A stretch of 10,284 nucleotides of DNA from Cephalothrix spiralis (lineage: Eukaryota > Nemertea > Palaeonemertea > Archinemertea > Cephalotrichidae), in NCBI GenBank assembly GCA_032353305.1, contig JAUCNG010411137.1, forward strand, positions 1 to 10,284, read 5' to 3'. The translations under genes were made by a program, and so were the position numbers. Positions 1-6,519 of this stretch are shown here, piece after piece. Every line of letters starts with the position of its first letter. The stretch's first letter is position 1. The notes beneath the pieces are model-generated. The model worked only from the letters and a program-made list of their open reading frames with translations. It was not told where the DNA came from and searched no databases.

Positions 1-2
1 AG

Positions 3-692
3 GCCTTGAATTCTGTCTACGGCTACGATCCAGAGCTCGAGAATTGGTGTGAAAAAGCTAAGATGAAATATCCACGATTTGGGCACGGTTTGGCAGCTAT
101 AGGGACCAAATTATTTGCAGTCGGAGGAATGACAGAGACATATAAGCCATTTAAGGCAGTTGAATGCTTTGACTCGCATAAAAATGTTTGGTTTCCTGTG
201 GCAGACTTACCGGTACCAGTTGCTCGACAGGCATTGTGCTCCTCAGCAGATGGAAAGTATATTTACTCCTTTGGTGGACACTCTGGTTCTGCAAATTCAA
301 ACAAAATCCATGTTTATAATGTTGATACGGATATTTGGTCAGATGGTGGAGTTCTTACAAGTACCCGTTTTGGTCCCAGCGCAGCTTGTGTCAATGGGCG
401 GATTTTCTTATTTGGTGGTAGCACCGACGCTGATGGTGAGAACCTACGCGATTCTGAGGAATATTTGCCTCATCGAAAATGTGTCGTCAGACGAAAATAT
501 ATGCCTGTTGGAAGAAGAATTTTCAATTCAATTTCATTAAATAACAACGTGTATGTTTTCGGTGGAAATAATTATGACAATGCATGTGCTATCGATGCTT
601 ACAAAGTTCAAGAAAATAAATGGCATCGAATTGGTGAGCTTGACCAGAAGAGACTTTTTTTTGACGGTTCAATCCTCAAATTTTATAAATGA
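3..692 (+). CDS. Kelch-repeat protein, C-terminal part (KLHL-like)
   Basis: This open frame runs from the window edge to a TGA at 690-692 and gives 229 residues with no intron. The protein is a kelch beta-propeller: glycine pairs close the second strand of each blade at about residues 41-42 (AVGGM), 91-92 (SFGGH), 138-139 (LFGGS) and 187-188 (VFGGN). The matching tryptophans are at 15, 63, 112 and 207. That is four blades plus the end of an earlier one, and the last strand is GSILKFYK. Blade 3 lacks its tryptophan (HRKCVVRRKY near 158-165), so that repeat is degenerate. Kelch domains of this kind are usually the substrate-binding half of BTB-BACK-kelch adaptors of CUL3 ubiquitin ligases. The BTB and BACK parts would lie off the left edge, so this role is inferred. 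The true start is not in the window. The first two bases, AG, could be a splice acceptor or simply coding sequence. A kelch protein without a BTB domain cannot be excluded. Confidence 0.85.
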   Translation, partial: ALNSVYGYDPELENWCEKAKMKYPRFGHGLAAIGTKLFAVGGMTETYKPFKAVECFDSHKNVWFPVADLPVPVARQALCSSADGKYIYSFGGHSGSANSNKIHVYNVDTDIWSDGGVLTSTRFGPSAACVNGRIFLFGGSTDADGENLRDSEEYLPHRKCVVRRKYMPVGRRIFNSISLNNNVYVFGGNNYDNACAIDAYKVQENKWHRIGELDQKRLFFDGSILKFYK

Positions 693-998
693 CATTTTAA
701 TTTTTATTGTTCATCAAATATAGAAATCTTATAAGATTTTTTCGTTGGCCTGAATATTTTGTTCATTAAATGAAATATTTTTTATTTAGTACCCTTTCTT
801 GTGATTCGTAATTGTGGTTTTCGATCATTAAACATTTGTACCTTCTGTTTTGTATTTTTGGTATCTTCGTGAAATGTAGATGAACGCGAGACCACAAATA
901 AGGACCAGACTCATCCTCTCTTCTAACCAGCTTTTCTAACTACCCCCTCTACCATTCTTGAAAGTTCGAAGTCTGCTGCCGCTTCTCTTGTCCATCAG
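693..998 (+). other. Kelch 3' UTR and following spacer
   Basis: This stretch is AT-rich noncoding DNA between the kelch stop codon and the first foldback element. It probably contains the 3' UTR up to about 850. From 880 to 990 it turns C/T-rich (CATCCTCTCTTCTAACC and similar), which could be a chance pyrimidine tract. I see no coding exon in it, and in particular nothing resembling an FKBP-type PPIase domain. Confidence 0.5.
765..832 (+). promoter_or_regulatory. Candidate polyadenylation signals of the kelch gene
   Basis: Two ATTAAA hexamers, at 765-770 and 827-832, lie 73 and 135 bases after the kelch stop codon, in AT- and T-rich sequence. ATTAAA is the commonest variant of the AATAAA poly(A) signal. 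A T/GT-rich stretch follows the second one (TTCTGTTTTGTATTTTTGG, about 843-861), as expected of a downstream element, so the second is the better candidate. No canonical AATAAA occurs between 693 and 1000. Confidence 0.35.
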
Positions 999-1536
999 AG
1001 GGTAATACTAAAACGCGGAAATTACGCGCACTGCGGACCACGGACTCGCCGCGGAATATACAGTCTGAAACGCGGAATCCTCTCCTCGCGGACCGAATTA
1101 TAGATCATTATACAAGGCCCTAAAAACGAAAAAATATGCCATATTGTAATCTAAAAAAAATAGAAAAATACTTTAATCCCTGAAAACTTCAAAAAAAATC
1201 TTTAAGATGTTTTTTTATCTTTCAAATTTAAATTTTTTTTGGGGGACAATTATTTGGGGTTTTTAAAATCTTTAAGATTTTATTTGACATCATGAGATTT
1301 TCTAAGGTACTAACTCTATTATGCCTACTCAGTATATTTTTATTTTTTTAGAGATTTTTTTAAATGTAAGTATGGCATTTTTGTTTTGTTTTTAGGGCCT
1401 TGTAAGTCTTGTATAGTGATCTAGATAATCCGGTCCGCGGTGAGAATATTCCGCGTTTCAGACTGCTATATTCCGCGGAGAGTCCGTGGTCCGCAGTCCG
1501 CGAGTCCGCGTAATTTCCGCGTTTCAGTCTTACCCT
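999..1536. mobile_element. 538-bp foldback MITE with CG-rich terminal inverted repeats
   Basis: The ends are AGGGTAA (999-1005) and TTACCCT (1530-1536). The left arm, 999 to about 1148, matches the reverse complement of the right arm, about 1370-1536, with scattered mismatches and small indels. The inner ends read AAGGCCCTAAAAAC (from 1114) and GTTTTTAGGGCCTT (to 1400). Each arm carries CGCGGAA three times: at 1014, 1050 and 1071, and as TTCCGCG at 1449, 1471 and 1515. The 220-bp middle is AT-rich with homopolymer runs and no coding potential. The flanks CCATCAG (992-998) and CAATCAG (1537-1543) could be a 7-bp target duplication with one mismatch. It is a non-autonomous DNA transposon; the superfamily cannot be set from the tips alone. 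Confidence 0.85.
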
Positions 1537-1780
1537 CAATCAGATATCAAACGAAGATAGATAAATGATATAAAAAACGATAACACGATGCCTTCGCCAA
1601 CATAACTAAATCATTTTTTTTATTGATTGGTTAACGGATACCAGCGAAGAAAATTTCCAAAAAATGGAGCGAAAAATGTATAAATTTTTTACCGCTGGCG
1701 ACGGACTTTATAAATAAAGTTTTACTTCCAACGGAATTCTAAGACGTAGAATAGAAAACACTGTCGGGGGGTGAAAATAG
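1537..1780. other. Unannotated AT-rich spacer
   Basis: This is AT-rich noncoding sequence between the 538-bp MITE and the SINE-like stretch. It contains short related words around GCCAACA, CCAGCGAAG and GCTGGCGACGG (1596-1710), but they do not form a clear repeat. I see no exon, promoter or RNA gene here. Confidence 0.3.
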
Positions 1781-1786
1781 AGAGTA

Positions 1787-2075
1787 TGGCTCAGTGGTCA
1801 GGTGTGGAGTTGGACGCGGTTATTCTGGAACACTAAGCGTAGCCCGTGACCTCGACCTCAAAGCCGAACCCGAAGTTTTTAAGATAATAACAACTGAATG
1901 GGTTCTAAGTAAAAATGGTTCCAAAAGCTATTTGGACTTTCTGAACACAAAAATAAAGCTATAGTACCAAAAGCGTATGGCCTGATGACCGGGGCCGTCG
2001 AGAGGAGGTTCCCGACATCGACCCCGAACCGAAATGACTATTCTATTCGAGACCCCAATAACTCGACCCGAACCT
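1787..2075 (+). repeat. Possible tRNA-derived SINE remnant
   Basis: TGGCTCAGTGG at 1787-1797 matches the RNA polymerase III A-box consensus of tRNA-derived SINEs. The matching B box is poor: the best nearby is ACCTCGACCTC at about 1849-1859, which keeps only the TCGA core. The body repeats a C-rich phrase: CTCGACCTC with CCGAACCCGAAG (1851-1875), ATCGACCCCGAACCGAA (2018-2033) and ACTCGACCCGAACC (2061-2074). The composition is clearly more GC-rich than its neighbours. I read it as an old SINE-like repeat; an A box arising by chance is possible. Confidence 0.3.
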
Positions 2076-2241
2076 TGTCACCCCTAGGTACATATACCTC
2101 TTATATGTTAAAGTTTAATGTTAATATTTCCATTTTGACTGTTTGAATACCATAATCAGGATTAACCTTCCTCAGACGAATCGGACAAGGGAGATATCTT
2201 CTATAATATAATCGACTGCTTTTATAGTAAGGCAGATCGAG

Positions 2242-2430
2242 ACCGGAGTGCGGCCAAGTTTTATCTTGCTGTTTTGTTTAACCAAAGATAATTATTCTGT
2301 GTTTTTTGTGTGGTATAGTATCCGTTTGTAATCATATAGCTTTTTTAGTAAAAAAACTCAGAATAAATATCTTTGGTTAAACAAAACAGCAAGATAAAAC
2401 TTGGCCGCGGGCCGCCAACTTCACTCCGGT
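2242..2430. mobile_element. 189-bp MITE with perfect 9-bp target duplication (MULE-like)
   Basis: The tips ACCGGAGTG (2242-2250) and CACTCCGGT (2422-2430) are perfect inverses. The arms continue almost without mismatch: 2252-2299 pairs with 2359-2406, for example GGCCAAGTTTTATCTTGCTG against CAGCAAGATAAAACTTGGCC. The right arm has about 14 extra bases near its tip. The element is flanked on both sides by CAGATCGAG (2233-2241 and 2431-2439), an exact 9-bp direct repeat. Target duplications of 8-10 bp with long terminal inverted repeats are typical of Mutator-like elements, so I infer a non-autonomous MULE. The loop of about 59 bases has no coding capacity. The exact duplication and near-identical arms suggest a fairly recent insertion. 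Confidence 0.9.
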
Positions 2431-2439
2431 CAGATCGAG

Positions 2440-2700
2440 TTTGTAACTGCACTAGTTTCAGAACGAGGCTCTAGGATCCAGTTAGCCAAAGTGCAGTTAT
2501 AAAATTGAGCCTATCAGGCTATAATATCTCTAGAGTTTGGATACTAGCTAAAAAATTCCACTGTTCCAAATCCCAAAATTTTGGAAGATTTTTTGATTTT
2601 TAGAGATAATTTATTTTATTTTAGAGAGAACAGGGATTTTTGTGTGTGTCAGACCCCTGCAGGCCTCACAGCTCTCCTAATTTTTTTTTGGATATCCTAA
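2440..2700. other. Unannotated spacer with a short inverted repeat
   Basis: Apart from AACTGCACT (about 2446-2454) and its inverse AGTGCAGTT (about 2490-2498), which could form a weak hairpin, I see no organised structure. It contains a T-rich tract and a short GT run (TGTGTGTGTC, 2641-2650). No exon is visible. Confidence 0.3.
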
Positions 2701-2790
2701 AATATGACCATTCCTCCTAAAATCTCCGAAAATATGACCATTCCTCCTAAAATCTCCGAAAATATGACCATTTCTCCTAAAATCTCCTAA
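2701..2790 (+). repeat. 30-bp tandem repeat, three copies
   Basis: The unit AATATGACCATTCCTCCTAA plus AATCTCCGAA is 30 bp long. Copies 1 (2701-2730) and 2 (2731-2760) are identical; copy 3 (2761-2790) differs at two positions. The array continues briefly as degenerate CCTAAAAT words to about 2800. The same phrase AATCTCCTAAAAT reappears in intron 1 near 4390 and 4425, so the unit is probably part of a dispersed repeat rather than a purely local expansion. Confidence 0.9.
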
Positions 2791-3024
2791 AATCCTAATA
2801 TTTCTGAAAATGGTTTAAATAAATTTATCTAAAGGACCAACAAATTTCCCCACTATTATAAATGAACGGCGATTGTCAGAAAAAAACAATTTCATTGACT
2901 GGTGCATTATCCATATGTAGCTGTACCTTTTTATTGGCATACACTGTACCGTATATCATTGTAATAGATTATCATAGAAGTTATTTTTCGCCTATTAATC
3001 TAATGTTTCAAAATCTATTTACAG
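2791..3024 (+). other. Intron end upstream of the first visible FKBP8-like exon
   Basis: This is AT-rich noncoding sequence ending in the acceptor CTATTTACAG (3015-3024). The incoming intron has no donor that I can identify in this window. No TPR1 or PPIase coding sequence is seen here. Confidence 0.45.
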
Positions 3025-3142
3025 GGCATTAAATATTTTAGATGATGACGACATGATTCATGTTGATGATCCCGAACTTCAACAAAAATTACAAGAAACA
3101 CGGGCAAAATGTTTCAACAATTTAGCCGCTGCTCAATTAAAG
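3025..3142 (+). CDS. FKBP8: FKBP8-like protein, exon a (TPR1 end, start of TPR2)
   Basis: This 118-base exon lies between acceptor TTTACAG and donor GTATGT. Its first G completes a split codon; the next 39 codons start ALNILDDDDMIHVDD and end AKCFNNLAAAQLK. The stretch matches the end of TPR1, the acidic linker and the first helix of TPR2 in FKBP8 (FKBP38). That protein is a non-canonical FK506-binding-family PPIase, anchored in the outer mitochondrial and ER membranes, that acts as a co-chaperone with HSP90 and influences BCL2-mediated survival. The asparagine of NNLAA is one of the TPR carboxylate-clamp positions that grip the HSP90 C-terminus. The entering split codon proves at least one earlier exon. 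The PPIase domain, which precedes the TPRs in the family, is not found between 693 and 3024. Homology rests on reading motifs by eye, but the match across all four exons is strong. Confidence 0.85.
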
Positions 3143-3170
3143 GTATGTTCAGTTTTTTAATCGAAGATAT

Positions 3171-3230
3171 CAAATAGCTCAGTTGTTAGAGGTGATTTTC
3201 ACATGTTGGTTCGATTCCCATCTCGGCACG
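3171..3230 (+). mobile_element. tRNA-like SINE head with A and B boxes
   Basis: TAGCTCAGTTGTTAGAG (3175-3191) is a good tRNA D-arm and A box. GGTTCGATTCC (3208-3218) is a perfect B box 33 bases later, the normal spacing for a tRNA lacking a variable loop. An acceptor stem and anticodon stem are not convincing, so this is a tRNA-derived SINE promoter rather than a working tRNA. It begins only about 30 bases after the donor of exon a and runs straight into the foldback beginning near 3221, as if the two form one composite element. Confidence 0.55.
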
Positions 3231-3716
3231 GCTGACGGATAGGCGATTTTAGTCGCACTTGAGTGCCGAGAAAATCTGTTTGCGCTCTCAAAGTAAGCTT
3301 ATTAAGCACGTGCAGTAAGATAAAATTTTCTTGACGTTTTCGATGTAAGCGCATGCGTAGTCGAGTTTTAAGTTTGCTCTTGGGTAAATCGGAAAAAGTA
3401 CACCGAATTTCGGAACAATAGAGGCATGTTTCTATCTGTCCGTAATACATGTACATTTATATGACGTTAAATCAGCCGTTACAGAGTTATTAACGAATCA
3501 ATAATGATGACGTCACACCTATTTAAATCGTTAATAACTTGGTAAGGGCTGATTTTACGTCATATAAATGTATAACGGACAGATCGAAATATGCCCCCAT
3601 TGAATTACACATGCGCAGCCCTACAACTTGACCGCGCATACTGCTAACATCAGAAGGCAAATTCCCGTAACGGTTTTTCTCGGCACTTAAGTTTAACTCT
3701 TACCGCCTATCTGTTG
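3221..3716. mobile_element. Foldback element, family A copy 1, in intron 1
   Basis: This is a nearly continuous inverted repeat. The outer arms share GATAGGCG (3238) with CGCCTAT (3704-3710), and TGCCGAGAAAA (3264) with TTTTTCTCGGCA (3674-3685). Middle arms match around GATGTAAGCGCATGCG (3343-3358) and the inverse of 3608-3650. The inner arms are strong: GAACAATAGAGGCATG (3413-3428) faces ATATGCCCCCATTG (to 3602), and TATATGACGTTAAATCAGCC (from 3459) faces GGGCTGATTTTACGTCATAT (to about 3565). The centre holds TGACGTCA (3508-3515). A related copy lies at 8868-9130. Clean target duplications were not found, so the exact ends and the superfamily are open. Open frames on either strand inside it are by-products of the palindrome. 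Confidence 0.75.
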
Positions 3717-3739
3717 CAAACTGTGTGACAATCACAAAC

Positions 3740-3945
3740 GTACTATATTCGCCCGTAAAAGTGCTCGTTGTTGACCAGTAAAATCCTTTGGCGGTTTTGA
3801 TCTATGAAAATTTCAAAATTTGCACAGTTTTCGATAAAAACTGCAACTTGCGATTTTCAGGATTTGATGCCGGGTATCATGGATCAAAACCACCAAAGGG
3901 TTTTACTGGTCAACAAAGAAGCACTTTTACCGGCGAATATAGTAC
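3740..3945. mobile_element. 206-bp near-perfect hairpin MITE
   Basis: The arms 3740-3807 and 3877-3945 are inverse copies with only a few mismatches. The left arm reads TACTATATTCGCCCGTAAAA, then TTGACCAGTAAAATCCTTTG and GGTTTTGATCTATGA; the right arm is the inverse, TCATGGATCAAAACCACC through CGAATATAGTA. The loop itself refolds, with CAGTTTT (about 3825) against AAAACTG and TGAAAATT against the inverse ATTTTCA. The whole 206 bases can therefore form one long stem. No clear target duplication is visible. It sits 23 bases after the family A foldback. Two overlapping + strand frames of about 70 codons across it (ending at 4006 and 4025) are not genes. Confidence 0.8.
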
Positions 3946-4437
3946 CGTACCGTGGAAAGCGATCGCTACCAAGCAGCCGGTCTGGCTATACCCTGATAAA
4001 GCGTAATATTGAAATCCTTTCGTAGTCTGTAACAAGTCCTGCAGCCTATCAATACCACTGACTGACCAGACACTACCGCTATTTAGGCTATACCGTTTAG
4101 GCTCTTCTTATGAACAGTTATGAAGTATGCGCAGAAATAATCGTCCTCACAGTTTTTTGGATGCATATGCATTCGAATTTAAGATTTCGTACGCTTAATT
4201 AAATCGATCGCTTAAGTAACACCCATTTTGTGCAAAGGCGCGGGACAAAAATTGAAAACTTATTATGGTTAGAGTCTCTTAATTAATTATATGCAACGAT
4301 TATATTAATTTATTGAAAAGCAAAAATATTTTGTTTGTAGTAAAGGAAAATCCACTCATATTAGCATTAAATCTCATAAATTGCTAGAAAATCTCCTAAA
4401 ATCTCATAAAAATATTGCTCAAAAATCTCCTAAAATT
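3946..4437 (+). other. Intron 1 remainder with CTCCTAAAAT repeats
   Basis: From 3946 to about 4360 I see no organised feature, only AT-rich sequence with short palindromic words (GCATATGC, TTAATTAA, ATCGAT). From about 4371 to 4436 a 32-35 bp unit occurs twice: AATCTCATAAA, then ATTGCTAG or ATTGCTCA, then AAAATCTCCTAAAAT. The phrase AATCTCCTAAAAT is shared with the tandem array at 2701-2790. Confidence 0.5.
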
Positions 4438-4532
4438 GGCCCGTATTCAAGAATCGACTTAAGTCAAAATATTGGTCTTATCCTTTCTAATTAGTATGGC
4501 TTAAGTTTTAAGTCGTTTGTTGAATACGGGCC
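4438..4532. mobile_element. 95-bp foldback MITE with GGCCCGTATTCA tips
   Basis: GGCCCGTATTCAAGAATCGA (4438-4457) matches the inverse of 4513-4532, whose end reads TGAATACGGGCC; 12 outer bases are perfect and the pairing continues imperfectly through ACTTAAG-like words. The middle of about 40 bases is AT-rich. No convincing direct repeat flanks it. It is a very small non-autonomous element; similar GGGCC-type tips occur in Harbinger-like transposons, but the evidence here does not settle the superfamily. Confidence 0.7.
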
Positions 4533-4691
4533 CTGCAATCTACATAATTCGGTTTATTTTTCGTGAGATGTTATCAATTATGCGTTTTATCAAGTAGTTT
4601 AGTTTAAGGATTTCCCGATAGGATTTTCTTGTTTATGATGTTTAAGACTATCCAATTTCGTGTTTTAATGGTAATCTATTTCTAATTCCAG
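4533..4691 (+). other. End of intron 1
   Basis: This is plain AT-rich intron sequence from the 95-bp foldback to the acceptor TAATTCCAG (to 4691). No repeat or RNA gene is seen. Confidence 0.4.
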
Positions 4692-4781
4692 GTTGACACA
4701 TATGATGCCGCTATAAAATCCTGTGATTCTGTTCTCAAATATCAACCAGAAAATGTTAAAGCTTTATATAGAAAGGGAAAG
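4692..4781 (+). CDS. FKBP8: FKBP8-like protein, exon b (TPR2/TPR3 junction)
   Basis: This exon of 90 bases (30 codons, phase 0 at both ends) lies between acceptor AATTCCAG and donor GTAACT. It reads VDTYDAAIKSCDSVLKYQPE then NVKALYRKGK. Joined to exon a it completes a 34-residue TPR running from AKCFNN to YQPEN and opens the next TPR with VKALYRKGK. The lysine and arginine of KALYR are the other carboxylate-clamp residues seen in HSP90-binding TPRs (KALFRKGK in vertebrate FKBP8). So HSP90 binding is probably kept, as far as the visible residues show. Skipping this exon would not shift the frame. Confidence 0.88.
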
Positions 4782-5845
4782 GTAACTAAATCAATCATAT
4801 ACATTACATTCAAATGTCTAGCAATTTTATAATATTCATATATTATACACAAATGACAGAAAAATACATGTGCAGTTTACAGGTACAGTTTTCGGTACCC
4901 CACCAAAATACTTTTATTAGGGACATGGGCTTATTTGACCCGTAAACAGTACAAAGCTTGTACAAATCTCCATACAATGACATATTTGTTTAAGACGTTA
5001 ACTTATACTTAAATTGCGCCCCCATCGGCTAAAATAGTGTTTGTCTAATGATTATTCTATGGCACTATGTTATACGTCTTATACCGGGGTGAAATGACTA
5101 GTTTAAAATTTTCCTATGCCCTCCTAGCGGCGAAATTCCGAAGTGCAAGTATGTTATTAAGCGACCAAAACCCATTGACTCGTATATTTTTGGAAAGTTT
5201 AAACAAAATTAGTATCATCCTTATTATCCTGAATACTGTTATATCAAAATTGAGCTCTTTAACGGCTAACTTTCAAATATTTTCAACCTAAATTTCCGTT
5301 CGTAAATAGCGCAATTTTGATATGACGTCATTGAAAATAATCAGAATGGATTATATTTCGTACCAGATTTCCAAAAATATATGGTTCAATAGCTTTCGAT
5401 TTCGTGTCACATAATATGAAGTAGTTATATTATTATACTGTGTGTCCCAATATGGTGAATTCCAACTAAGCAGAAATTCCACTACGCAGAAACTCATTTA
5501 GAAGAAAATCAAAATATGCACCCCTATCTAAGAATTGAGTGAATAGAATCGCCCCATTGGCCTTTATGACCACAAGACTATGTGTCGTATTATTGCGTTT
5601 GCAAGCTCCTAACACAGATTATGATATAACTCAAATGAAACATTGTTTATATCTCAAAGTTATATTAATCAATTAAACTTTTACATGTTCATTATAATCA
5701 CTAATAGGGCAGTTGTCCAGTTCACAGCGCAATCAATCAATAAACAATGAAAATTGCCTCTTATTTATAAAAAACATCATCATAATCTATAGTATAGCAA
5801 TTACTTTCTTTATAAATTCGTTTCTCCTAAATTCTTTCTTTTTAG
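4782..5845 (+). other. Intron 2, no clear transposon
   Basis: The intron starts GTAACT and ends TTCTTTTTAG. The only structures I see are an imperfect inverted repeat around ATATCAAAATTG (5241-5252) and CAATTTTGATAT (5312-5323), the latter overlapping a TGACGTCA site at 5323-5330. There is also a possible single end of a mariner-like MITE (TGTCCCAATAT, 5443-5453, also present at the left tip of the 7895 element). A 74-codon open frame ending near 5291 has no protein-like features and is dismissed. Confidence 0.4.
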
Positions 5846-5923
5846 GCTCTAGCTTCGAAAGGAGACTTGGATGATGCAGTCATATGTATGAAAAAAGCGT
5901 TGAATTTGGAGCCAGATAGTAAG
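5846..5923 (+). CDS. FKBP8: FKBP8-like protein, exon c (TPR3)
   Basis: This exon of 78 bases (26 codons, phase 0 at both ends) lies between acceptor TTCTTTTTAG and donor GTATGT. It reads ALASKGDLDDAVICMKKALN then LEPDSK. With the last nine codons of exon b it makes an exact 34-residue TPR (VKALYRKGK to LEPDS), with the usual small residues, the A of ALASKG and the A of KKALNLEP, in consensus places. The acceptor has a good pyrimidine tract. The surrounding introns are about 1.06 kb and 1.09 kb. Confidence 0.88.
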
Positions 5924-6328
5924 GTATGTATAAATGAATAATGAATTTTGTATTACGTGAATCATCACTCAGTTTTGAACAGGATTTAAAGGATGTTAAA
6001 TGTATGTCTTTAGTCAACAGCTTACTATACCGTCCAAGTAATTATAATTAGTCTATATATGGCACACGGGGGCACAGATATAGGAAATACTGGACTACCA
6101 TAAGTTCCGAAACGTACGTATCATAAACGTACGCATCAAAATTTCCTATTGTGCGGTTGAAAGTCTCGGGTACGATATAAAATTCGCTGTGTTCGCTTAA
6201 ATTTTGATGCGTACGTGTGTACACGGGTACGTGCGAAGATGCGCCTAGTGTGCGGGAGGCTTTAAGCTTCTGCACTCCTTTTCTAATCGCTTGTTATATT
6301 TTTTAGAGATTTATTAAATGCCTAAATG
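5924..6328 (+). repeat. Intron 3 start with inverted GATGCGTACGT repeats
   Basis: ACGTACGCATCAAAATTT (6127-6144) and AAATTTTGATGCGTACGT (6199-6216) are perfect 18-bp inverses separated by 54 bases. The stretch 6206-6230 (GATGCGTACGTGTGTACACG) has a third, diverged inverse at about 6935-6959 (ACGTGTTCGCACGTACGCAT). The last two flank the pair of foldbacks at 6329-6815, so they may be the ends of an older element split by the younger ones. A 75-codon minus frame over 6048-6275 lies mostly in this repeat and is not a gene. Confidence 0.5.
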
Positions 6329-6517
6329 GGTTAGACACTTTTAACTTGTGTCTTAATAAAATAGAAGTCTTTTGTTAAATATATTTTAGTTCATTAATCT
6401 CGTGCTGCGCACTTGAATAATAAGTCTTAAAACTAAAATGTATTATGTACACTGAGACTTAACAAAAGACTTCGGCTTCATTTTAATAATTTAGACAGAA
6501 GTTAAAAGTATCTAAAC
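6329..6517. mobile_element. About 189-bp foldback MITE in intron 3
   Basis: The left arm (6329 to about 6391) begins GGTTAGACACTTTTAACTTG; the right arm (about 6430-6517) ends in the inverse CAGAAGTTAAAAGTATCTAA. Inner matches include AAGTCTTTTGTTAA (6365-6378) with TTAACAAAAGACTT (6459-6472), and ATTTTAGTT (6382-6390) with AACTAAAAT (6431-6439). The arms are about 80% similar, so this is an older copy. The right tip abuts the TA at 6518-6519 that also borders the next element; the left flank has TG where a TA target duplication would be. This suggests a TA-target element with one altered flank, but that is inference. Confidence 0.7.
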
Positions 6518-6519
6518 TA

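Noticed and set aside
160-540. 126-codon + strand frame inside the kelch gene
   Set aside because: It is a shifted-frame shadow of the kelch coding sequence, whose repeats are unambiguous.
2701-2790. CRISPR array
   Set aside because: The 30-bp units are directly adjacent without spacers, and the context is eukaryotic.
3171-3230. Functional tRNA gene
   Set aside because: A and B boxes are present, but the acceptor and anticodon stems do not pair convincingly.
3199-3456. 85-codon minus frame
   Set aside because: It lies over the tRNA-like head and the left arm of a foldback; it has no domain or codon pattern of a gene.
3788-4025. Two overlapping + frames of 72 and 73 codons
   Set aside because: Both run through the 206-bp hairpin; palindromic noncoding DNA explains them.
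5067-5291. 74-codon + frame in intron 2
   Set aside because: It has no recognisable domain, no splice support in the FKBP8 frame, and AT-driven composition.
6048-6275. 75-codon minus frame in intron 3
   Set aside because: It overlaps the inverted GATGCGTACGT repeats.
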